From Prochilodus magdalenae (taxonomy: Eukaryota > Chordata > Actinopteri > Characiformes > Prochilodontidae): a stretch of DNA of 64,000 nucleotides. The notes beneath the pieces were generated by a model that was not told the DNA's origin, did not search any database, and saw nothing but the letters and a program-made list of their open reading frames with translations. The position numbers and the translations under genes are program-made. Every line of letters starts with the position of its first letter. Positions within the stretch are counted from its first letter, which is position 1. Of the stretch, positions 37,101 to 49,100 are shown one piece after another. The stretch lies in NCBI GenBank assembly GCA_024036415.1, contig JAMWET010001089.1, forward strand, positions 1 through 64,000. Reading direction: 5' to 3'.

Positions 37101-40100
37101 TCCTCCTTAGAAACCCTGGTGTGGCAGAAAAGTGAAGTCAAGGGGGACTCACCGCTGTCCTGTGCTGGTCAGACCTTTATAGCTCACCACGACAAGGTCA
37201 GTAATGCCAGAGCATTCAAACCTGTGACTCTCTGAGTTTACCTGAAGATAGCTGCACTTCAATGGCCTTCATAAAGTGGTAAACTCGGGCAAATTCCACA
37301 TTGCCTGCATTTATTGGTGTCATTTAACCAAACAATACATTCTCTGAGTCCAGCCGAACAAGCTGCTAAGTACAAACAAGAAATATACAAAAGACACTTT
37401 ACTGTGCCGTAACGTTTGTAGCTGGTGATGACGTAAATCTACCTAGGGTAATTCACCACAGCATAACCAAGATTACTCATCTGCTAAACCTCTTTAACCT
37501 TAGGTTACAGGGAATACTGGAGCCTATCAGAGTGTTCATTCAGCAAAAAGCAGGAAACATCCTAGACAAGTCACTAGTCCATTGCAGGGCAGACACATAG
37601 ACAAACCCACTCATAGCTAGGAGACAATTTAGCATCACCAGTCAGCCTGACTGCATGGTTTTGGAAGGAAACCCACACAGACATGAAGAGAACATGCAAA
37701 CATGGAAAGGACACCCCAGCCAGGAATTGAACCCAGGTCCCTCTTGCTGTATGGCAACAGTGCTTCCCACTGTACTGCCGTGCCGCCCATAGCTGCGACA
37801 AAAAATTACACATACGTGAAAACATCGGTTTGGAATTGCTGTGATACAGTATAACCCAACAACAAAACTGAGAAGAGCGCACATTGAATTCCATTCAATT
37901 GATTCATCTTCTAAGCTGCTTATCCTCCTGGGTTACATGAGCTGGAGTGCTGGGGTCCTGGAGTCCGTCCCAGCGTGCATTCAGCAGAAGGCATTAAACA
38001 CTCAGTGAAACAGATATTACATTTTTTTTTTAAGTATTTTATTTTTCCATTTTATATTTTGCATTAACATAGAAACAACAGTTCAAAAACCATACCCAAG
38101 CCCAACAACACACATACACATTCAAAAACACAACACAACATACAAACAGAAACTCACATTACTGTCCCTTGAAGTAGTCCAATAAAGGTTTCCAGGTTTT
38201 ATTAAGATCTTGTGCACCCTGGCCAAGACTGCGTAAGTGCTCCACTGAAGCAAATATGAGCATCTCAGACAGCCAGCGTTTAAAAGATGGAGCGTTAGGC
38301 ATTTTCCATTCGAGAAGGATCAGCTTCTTTGCCACAACCATACCGGCCATGATCACTTGTTGTAGACGATATGGAAGAGGATCCAGTGACGTAGAGTATC
38401 CACAAATTACAGTTATAGGGTCAAAGTTCAACTGTATATTAAGAGCTCTTGAGAGCCAATTAAATACGCTGTTCCAAAAACATTGCAAAACAGGACAAAA
38501 TACAAACATGTGAGCCAGAGAACCCTCCTCAACTTTACATCTCTCACAAAGTGGGGATACAGTACCAAAAATCTTATGCAGTTTTACCCTTGAATAGTGC
38601 AGCCTATGTAATACTTTAAACTGGATCAACCTGTACCAAACAGATATTAAATTTAACCAGAAAAATATTTTCAGCCTCACAGTAACATGAACAACTAAAT
38701 AGTCAAAAAGAAAGGTTAAAGGTGAAGAAGCAGCATTGCATGGCAGCATAGTGGGTAGTTCTGTCACCTCTCAGCAAGAAAAGCCAGGTTTGTTCCTTGG
38801 CCAGGCAATTTAGCATGTTCTCCACATGAATTCCCTCCCACAGTGCAAAGACATGCAGTCAGGTAAGTCGGAGAAACTAAATTGCCCCCTAGGTGTGAGT
38901 GTGTGTTAATGTGCGGGTCTGCAAGACCAAGGTGTTTCTTGCCTTCCACCCAGTGAACACTGGGATAGGCCTTAGCAACCCCCATATCCACTTGTCGTCC
39001 AAAGAATAGCTGCACATGGAAGGAAGTGTCAGATTGCAGTGCTATTGGGAAGGAAGATAAAGGTTACCAGGAACAACACATGATTATACATTTGGACTAA
39101 TATGGGCAATGTTTATATATAAATACAGAAGTAGTGTCTCTCAGTATGACATCGGGCCACCATGTTTGCTAACACAACATCCCAGACATCTCGGCATGGA
39201 GTTGTAGATGAGTTCCAAATGGTGTCCTGTGATAATCCATCCCATGCAGCTTGAATATTCTCACACTGTTCCTGCACATTTTGTGGTAGGGGAGTGACAC
39301 CAGGCCTTCTGGACGTGTGACGCGTGACAAAAAATGTTCGTCTGACCACGATGCTTTGGTGACCATGGATTCGTTGGTCCCCTCCACCAAGACAAAAGTC
39401 ATCACTGAAGATGACCTGCTGCCATTCTGAGTCACTCCATGACAGTCTGGCACAACACCACTACAGTCTTTGGTGGCAGTGACGCATGCATGTATGATGC
39501 ATGTAGTCCCGCATTACGCAGCCGTCTGCCAGTAATGCTGGCACTAACAGAATGACTCACGAAGGGCATCGCTGCTCGCTGAAAGTCTGCAGTCATGGTT
39601 GTTGGGTCAGTCAGGTAGTCACATGCGTAGCTGAGCGTGAAAATTTTATCATTTGCGTGTCTTAAAATGTCAAAGCTACTAAATTTTCATTCCTGTCAAA
39701 TGATCCCTTCTGGGTGCAACTATGGTGCTATAATACATATAACCTCACACAAATATAAACTCACCTTAACTATGACGCACTCATAGGACATCAGTAAACT
39801 AAAACTCTAAAATTTAGAAAAGAGAGAGAGAGAGAATAAAGAAAGAGAAAGAGCATGGTTGGGGTAAAAGCACCTGCAGCTGTCTTCCTCGTCTGACACA
39901 GACTTGGTGAAAACAGTTATCCTTTTATGCAAATTACATGTAAAACAGACAACCTACATACACCACTGCTGATTCATGGTTACAAATCAAAGCTGCTATA
40001 GTGCTGACTAAAAATGGCTCAGAAGCAAACCTAAACAGTGAGTCTGGTGAGATTCAGTCAACAAAGATAATGTGTCTCTTAATCAGCTAGAGTCGGCCTC

Positions 40101-43100
40101 GGTCAGGCTAAAGGCCTTGAAGACTCCCTATCCTTTCACCTAGTTATCATTCTTCTCAAATAGAAACACAAATCACAGACACAAGAGCTATTTTTTATGG
40201 GCGTGGGAAACATACTGTTAAGTTAAACGTTTTATAAGACTCAAATTTAATTACGAGAAATCTATATCAGCTATATCACTATCAATAAACAACCAACAAT
40301 CTTTTTCTGCAGCGTAGGTCATTGGTTTATGCTGCGGATATAAGCTCACCAGACAAAAAATGAGTGGTGGTTGTAACTTCAGGCTACTGCAGATGGTGCT
40401 CCAAAAAGATGATGGGGCTATATATACCCGCGGATGTGTAACGGGATTCATAGATTGAGAAAAGGTGGTACAGTGTAGTAAATGTCTCGTTCCATGTGTA
40501 AAAAATGGATCCAAAGGAGAGTAGATGGTAATGATGGGTTAAAAGGAGTGACTGGATTTGGCCGTACGAAAGACCGTAGTGCGAAGGAAGTAGCTGAATC
40601 TGCAGGTGTATGGAAGAGTGCTGTCATATGGATCTACCAGCAATGGCTAAAATCCCAGTCTACAGGAAACTCTGGTATTTGTTGGAAGGTATCCACCAAA
40701 TCTGGCCCAAATCAACAATTCTTTGAAGCAAGAGTGTCTGAACATTATTTATAGATTTCATCCAGAAACTTGTTCAGTAAATGCCAAATTGAGTCCTGGA
40801 AGACAGGACAGTTGTGGGCTGGAGGTTGGGGAACCAGCCTTGTGACCGGAGGGTTGCCGGTTCGATTCCCTGAACTGACAGTAATGACTGAGGTGCCCTT
40901 GAGCAAGGCACCTAACCCCCAACTGCTCCCCGGGCGCCGTGGATAGGGCTGCCCACCGCTCCGGGTAAGTGTGCTCACTGCCCCCTAGTGTGTGTGTTCA
41001 CTAGTGAGTGTGTTTGTGGGTGTTTCACTTCACGGATGGGTTAAATGCGGAGACTAAATTTCCCCACTGTGGGATCAACAAGGGATGAAATCTGAAGTAT
41101 TACACGCTATTAAGTGCCAGCCCATGTCCAGTTAGTTTATACAGTTCTAGCCCAAAAAGTACAAGTACAACAAATCTGAAGGAAGAACACTATTTGTTGC
41201 GCTCCTCTATCTTTGTATGCCAATTGTTCACTTAATGCATTTATTTGTTCACCAGATCGAGGTAAATGCATCACATGTGCCATTCATTTGTTGTCTTGTA
41301 CAATGAATGTACAAGGTAGTACAATGACTTTCATCCTCTTGCTCCTTAATTGTAGACACTGCATAATGGTCCTTGCTGTCTGCTGTCTGGGCAAAGCGAG
41401 AAGCATCATTAAGGACGTTTCTCATCCTAATTACAAACTTTTTACCTTCCTCCCATCTGGCAGGTGGTACAGGGACCTCTGCCTTTGCACCAGCAGGCTC
41501 AGGAAGAGTTTCTTTCCTGAAGCTATGACCTTGATGATCTCCATACTGCCACTTTAGCAGAACCAGTGCACTCACTGCAGCGAACTGTACTTTATGCCTT
41601 TATACGCTATACATATTTGCTTTGCAGTCTTTTACTGCACTATTCTTATCTTCACAGCACATACTGTACATACTGTACGCTACTGCACATACTGTATATT
41701 ACATCACCGTCATGTACCTTTTACTCAACATACTTACTATTATTTACTTGGCACAATGTAGTCAGACAAGTACCGTTCTCCTGGCAACCGACAAACTCAG
41801 ACTAGTCCATAATGTGAAGAGATTGTGAGGAGTGATTCATCACTCCAGAAACACATTTCCACTGGTCTAGAGTCCACTGGTGGCCTGCTTTACACCACTG
41901 CACTCACGCTTGGCTGTAAGGCTTGGGTGCAGCTGCTCGGCCATGGAAACCCATTCCATGAAGCTCTCTACACAATGTTCCTGAGCTAATCTGAAAGCCA
42001 CCTGAAGTTTGGAGGGCTGTAGTGATTGACTCTGCAGAAAGTTGGCAACCTCTGCTGTGCCTCAGCATCCTCTGACCTCGCTCTGTCATTTTACGTGGCC
42101 TTCCACTTTGTGGCTGAATTGCTGTCATTCCCAATCACTTCCACTTTCCACTTTTTCCACAATCACTGTTATAATCCCACTGACAATTGACTGTAGAATT
42201 TTTAGTAGTGAGGAGATTTCACGATTTTACACATCTGGTTAGATGCTAACTGCATTTAATTACATTTTACATTTTACATTTAAGGCATTTAGCAGACGCT
42301 CTTATCCAGAGCGACTTACAACCGTGCTTAGTGTTCTGTTGGATAATATTCCAGCTAGTAGAGGAAGTTTAGAGCCTAAAACTCACCACGAGTTGGCTTT
42401 GCATCTGTACTTTAAACAATGAAACTGAATGTAATCTAATCTAATCTAATGATGACAATTCTGTCTGTTTAACATAGGATATCTACCTGTTTGGGGGGAC
42501 GATTGCTGGCCCTGAGGGAACAGTCTCTTCAACTAATGAAATTCACAAGCTAAGCATTGGTGAGGCTCATTTGTTTATGCGTTTCTCAGGTTTTTGCATT
42601 TCCCAAACTCAAATGTGAATCAGCCCCCAGCTGATATAAAATGCCTTCTTCCTCCCTGTGCATTTCTCTCCAGCAAAGATGAAATGGAAGGTACCTCTGT
42701 ATGTGGGGATTCCACCGGCAAGACGTTATGGCCACACGGCCTTCATTCTCCACAGTCACGTAAGTGTGTGAGCCTATGTGCTTGTATGCGTTTACACATA
42801 TAGAAGAAGCTATGTTAGAGGAATTCAAGAAGTACCCTATCCATCCAGAGCCTATAGGTGTCCTGCCACCTGGTTTCACTAATGAGTTCACCTCTTGACA
42901 GAGAGGAACCTTATTAGATGGTGTCATACGGGGCTGAAACATATACCCGCTGTCTCCAGCAGCCTGTGGACTTAATTAGGCTCTTCCGGCTTACAGTGTC
43001 TTTAAAGGAATAGGCAAACCGTTCTCTCCGGAATTACTGTGTGTCGTTTTCGTTGTTTCCATGATTCTATTGAAATTATGCAGATATTTTTTGTTGAATA

Positions 43101-46100
43101 TGTTAAAAGAAACATTATCGTACATAGATGGCCTACATCCAGAAACTCTGAATCCAGTCACAGCTGTTATTGGTGCTTGTGGAGGTATTTACATGCTACA
43201 GACACAGGTGACTCTTTTTTGTTCTGGTGAGCTCATAATCATGCTTGGATATACAAGAAGCTGGGTTGATGTGTGTGACATGTAGATGAAAATGCAGTTA
43301 AAAATGCATGTTCCTTAGTGAGCAGTACCAGGAAACCAGAACACTCCTGGGCTTAAAGGAAAAGACAGTAAAACACAAATTCAACTCTGCAGATTATGCT
43401 ATGCACAGCAAAAGTCATATGTAAACAGAGTCCATACAGGCTAGTCCTGGCTGGTACTCATCTGAAATGGAGCCCAAATAATATAGGAAATAATGTTATT
43501 TGGGCTAAAATTTAAAAGGACCATCTACATTGTTACCAGCGTAATGTTTAAAAGCTTGGTCGGGTTGGTTTTATTGGGTAGCTTGCACATCTGAATGCTG
43601 TCTTCTGAAAGCCATCTATTCAGGCACGTCCACCCTTATTTCAACATGACAGCATCAAGGCACATTGTGCATGATGTAATGCTTAGCATAAATTTGGCAA
43701 TTTACCTTATTGTGATATCGGCTACCATTTCACCATTTCCGCTATTTTATTTTTTTAACCCATAACAGCCCACAGTGACGTATGTGTCACAAGCCATTAA
43801 AAAAGTCTGTAAAGTTCTTTATACAGCTTTATCCTTCACCTAAACGCATGTAGTCCCTGAGTGACCTATACCAAACATCCTGGATGCAGTCACATGACAG
43901 TTGGTGAACATACAACCTCATTTAGAAAATGGCAATGTGCTCGTTTAGTGCAGAGACAAAACCAGCTCATTTTACAGTCTTGTTTTTCTACCTATAAGGT
44001 TTCAACCCATTTAAGAGCTCTAATGTTCATATACCCATATTCTATATCACATATACCCATATTCTATATCACATATACCCATATTCTACATTACATATAC
44101 CCATATTCTATGTCACATATACCCATATTCTATATCACATATACCCATATTCTATATCACATATACCCATATTCTATATCACATATACCCATATTCTACA
44201 TTACATATACCCATATTCTATGTCACATATACCCATATTCTATATCACATATACCCATATTCTATATCACATATACCCATATTCTATATTACACATACCC
44301 ATATTCTATAATACATACACCCATATTCTACATTACATATACCCATATTCTATGTCACATATACCCATATTCTATATCACATATACCCATATTCTATATC
44401 ACATATACCCATATTCTATATTACACATACCCATATTCTATAATACATACACCCATATTCTATATTACATATACCCATATTCTATATCACATATACCCAT
44501 ATTCTATATTACACATACCCATATTCTATAATACATACACCCATATTCTATATTACACATACCCATATTCTATATTACATATACCCATATTCTATATTAC
44601 ATATACCCATATTCTATATCACATATACCCATATTCTATATTACATATACCCATAGTCTATATTACATATACCCATAGTCTATATTACATATACCCATAT
44701 TCTATATCACATATACCCATATTCTATATTACACATACCCATATTCTATAATACATACACCCATGTTCTATATTACATATACCCATGTTCTATATTACAT
44801 ACACCCATATTCTATATTACATATACCCATATTCTATATTACATATACCCATATTCTATATTACATACACCCATGTTCTATATTACATATACCCATATTC
44901 TATATTACATATACCCATATTCTATATTACATACACCCATGTTCTATATTACATATACCCATTTTGACGCCAGTTATGAAATCGTTGTTGTTGTTACATA
45001 TGCTACCAGTAGTATGTAATACTTACAGAAGACACCATGTGACCTCTTTGTCACAATAAGACTGATCTTTAATGATCTTATAACTGACCCTTAATTATTT
45101 TTCCTTAAGGGGAAACGGGTCTAGGCTCTTATGAGTTACTTACACATCTTTAGTCAAAGACAAGAAAATAAAATTAATGAAAGTAAGTACAGTAGATAAC
45201 ACTAATCGTTAAAAAATAGATGCACCCTAAATTTAGACTAATATGGGCAATATTTATTATGCTACACATACAGAAGTAGAGTAGAGAAAAAAGCTTTTGC
45301 TGTATGTTTCTTCCCTACAGATGTACGTCTTTGGAGGTAAGAATGAGGAAGAGGAATTTAATGACTTGAAGATCATGAAATTAATAAACCCATCAGAGAG
45401 GCAGCCAGGTAAGAAGATTTTACCTTTTGCCCTATGATCCAAACTTCCCATAGTTTAAATGATTTGCTTATCCATGTCTATTATACAGTCATGAAGGAGA
45501 TTCTGTCTGAATTCGGACTTCAGGGAGTCAGCAACAGGTTAGTTCCCTTATAGCACAGCTGCTCAGTCCTGTCCCTGGTGATCTACCACAATGGCGATCT
45601 TAGATCCAACAAAGTTGATGTTCAGATGCCTGAGGCCTCACCAACTAGATTAAATGTGTTCAGTTAGTTTTGTAATTTAAACTATTGTATTGTATTTATT
45701 CCAATAAAAATATTTGGCAAACAAAAAAAAAATGTGTCCAGTTAGTGTTAACATGGTGGTAGAGTTCCAGGACCAGTATTGGGCTCTCCTGCTTTATAGG
45801 ACAGGCTATGAGCAAGTGGTTTACATTTCATTGTCTTCTCCACGATATTTGAAGTGGTGTAGCGGTAGCAGTTGGAGGCAGCTTTGTCACTACCTGGAAC
45901 TGAACCCAAACCCCTTCTTCCCTTATGCAAATCTGAAAGTTCTAGTTTCGTTCTCAGTTTTCAAGGGCTAATTTCTGTTATGTAAATTGAGTATGTCTGT
46001 GCACGTGTTCAGCTTTGTACCAACAAAGGTTCCCAATGTGAAGTATGAGCTGAGTGAGTCTCCATTAACCCTGAAGATTGAGAGAGCAGAGTCAACACAG

Positions 46101-49100
46101 GTGACTTGCATTAACAATCGACTGTGTAATGTTGTGTTAGCGTTAGATAAAATATGGATTCATTAATAATCAATGCATTATTTACCAATGTTGCAGGAAG
46201 TAACCATCAAACAAATTAATAATGATGAGTTATGGACAATGTAATTGGTTTTAAAACGGGTTGACTTTCGCCAATGCGCTTTTAAAGTTCAGCCATTGCT
46301 ACATCTCTTGTGAATGACAGTAATGCCACACCGGTTTCTACAGCAAGAAACAGTTACAGTTTAAAGACTAATGCTGTGTTCACATGTTTGCATTAGACCG
46401 ACAATGGCAAACTGGATGATCCATTGTTTTCAATAGAGTCAGCATAAGTGGCAATAATCCCCAGAACATAGCAGTGAGCAAAACACTGTCAAGATATAAA
46501 TCTCTCCTCTGATAATCATTCATTTTTTGCCAGTAACGCTCTCACCAATGTGTGAAATACACAGGATCCTAGGGGGTCCGGGACACAGTGACTAACCTCC
46601 TATGGCATTATACTGTCCTTTAGGAAAAATAGACACTCAAATATAATTTTAGGTACATTGGTCTTTGTTTAGCATCCTTTATAGTCTTTCATAGCATAGC
46701 AAGTATGCCCGAAATACGTCTGGAAAAAATGAACAATACTCTGTTTTTTTGTAAATATGAAAACTTGCTCAGTATTCCGAAAGACAGGTGAACAGAGTGA
46801 ATTGCTACTCGTTCCTCAAACTGCTATTTGCCATTGGTGCTAACATCAACGAAGATATGAGAAGTGAGTTAGCAGCCAGCCAGTGGTGGAGAAGCCACCC
46901 AAATAGCATGGCAATGTTAGTGTGGCTTGATGTTGACATTGGTTGTACACCGCCATACAGTGTACGGAAGTCAGTGCAGAATGACTGACAACATGAGCAT
47001 GAGAACACAGCAAACTAGGAACTACCATTCATATGATGTTTCAGGAAAATGGTTGAGCCATTTAAAACCTATGAGCACTTTCCAAGTGGTTGCATGACAT
47101 AAGTGCATAACGCATGACATTAGTGTAACACACTACATTAAGCTATATAATGCCTTGATATAGAGTATTACATAACATGAGAAATAGCATTTAATGCTAG
47201 AATCAGGCATAATATAGTATAATAATTATTATGTGCTTGTTGCTCACCACATTATAGCCATAACATTATATCAATGTATATACAGGGGTTGGACAATGAA
47301 ACTGAAACACCTGGTTTTAGACCACAATCATTTATTAGTATGGTGTAGGGCCTCCTTTTGCGGCCAATACAGCGTCAGTTCGTCTTGGGAATGACATATA
47401 CAAGTCCTGCACAGGGGTCAGAGGAATTTTGAGCCATTCTTCTTGCAGGATAGTGGCCAGGTCACTACGTGATGCTGGTGGAGGTTCGTCCTTCTTGGTG
47501 GGATGCTGACATTACCCTGGATACCGTGGCTCTTGATACATCACAAAGACTTGCTGTCTTGGTCACAGATGCGCCAGCAAGACGTGCACCAACGATCTGT
47601 CCTCTTTTTAACTCTGGTATGTCACCCATAATGTTGTGTGCATTGCAATATTTTGAGCAGAACTGTGCTCTTACCTGCTAACTGAACCTTCACACTCTGC
47701 TCTTACTGGTGCAATGTGCAATTAATGAAGATTGGTCACCAGGCTGGTCCAATTTAGCCATGAGACCTCCCACACTAAAATGACAGGTGTTTCAGTTTCA
47801 TTGTCCAACCCCTGTAGTTTGTCTTTTGTATCAGCGTCACTTACCATATAGGAGCACTTTGTAGTTCAATACTCTGTATACTTTGTTAGCCCCCATTTAC
47901 CCAGTCCTTGGGTGGTCAAATCTACCTAGATCCACCACAGCGCAGACAGATAATATGTGGTGGTGTGTTAGTATGTGTGGTGCTGGTGTGAGAGGATCAG
48001 ACACAGCAGTGCTGCTGGAGTGTTTAAACACTGTGTCCACTCACTGTCCACTCTATTAGACAGTCCTACCTTCTTGGTCCACCTTGTAGATGTACAGCCA
48101 GAGACGATAGATCATCTGCTGCAGCACAGTGCAGTGTAGGTCATCCTCTAGTCCTTCATCAGTGGTCATAGGACGCTGCCCACAGGACACTGTTGGCTGG
48201 ATAGTTTTGGTTGGTGGACTATTCTCAGTCCAGCAGTGAAACCAAGGTGTTTAAACACTCCAGCAGCACTGCTGTGTCTGTCCACTCACACCAGCACAAC
48301 ACACACTAACACACCACCACCACGTCAGTGTCACTGCAGTACTGAAGATGATCCACCACCCACAAACTGCTCTGTGGTGGTCCTGTGAGGGGAAAGAGCA
48401 GGGTTAAAGCGGGATAACAAAGTATGCAGAGAAACAGATGGACTACAGTCTGTAACTGTTTAACTGCAAACCTCTCTTATATGGTAAAATGGGTGGCTGA
48501 TAGGTGTATTATATGGCAACGTGATCACACCATGATCTTTTGCTTGAATGAAGCAGAATAACTCAATGCATTTCAAACCAAATGTCTTACACTGTCTAGC
48601 CCACAGCTCATCGAGATTTCACCACTGTCCGTGATGAGGCAATGAGCATGATCCACAAAGCTTTCACAATCTTAGACGAGGAGTTCCGCAAACTTGACAG
48701 GTACAGGAGAAGGTCCAAAACTGCTGAGTGAAAGTCACCTGCAGTTTCAGTTCACTCTGTAAGGAGTAGCTTTGGTGTAGTTTCCTATTTTTCAAGGTTT
48801 CTCTGTGTGCCTATTTTAATAATGTGTTTCCTCTGCAGCCAATTGTGCAAGAAACGTCAACTGCTTTTTCTTTTTCTCTGGAAATAGAGAAAAGTCTGAG
48901 CTGTCGCAAACAGCAGAAGTGCTGCGCTGTGAGCGAGAGGCTTACAATGAGTATCACCAGAAGCAGACACAGGTGTGTTGTATTTACAGGAACACCATTT
49001 ATTTCATTTCCAGCCAAAACAGATTTTCTGTATGACTTGTTCATTACTCAGCATCAAGGAAAACAGACTAAAAAGTATTTATCAGAATATTTTGTTCAGT

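Noticed and set aside
38159..38767. 202-codon minus frame as a host gene
   Set aside because: Most of it is L1 ORF2 C-terminus bounded by a target-site duplication; the first part is host intron read by chance.
43861..44751. 296-codon plus-strand open frame encoding a YPYS/HIPIFYITYTHI repeat peptide
   Set aside because: It is the 22-base minisatellite read through; period 22 keeps frames open by chance, and the region is intronic.
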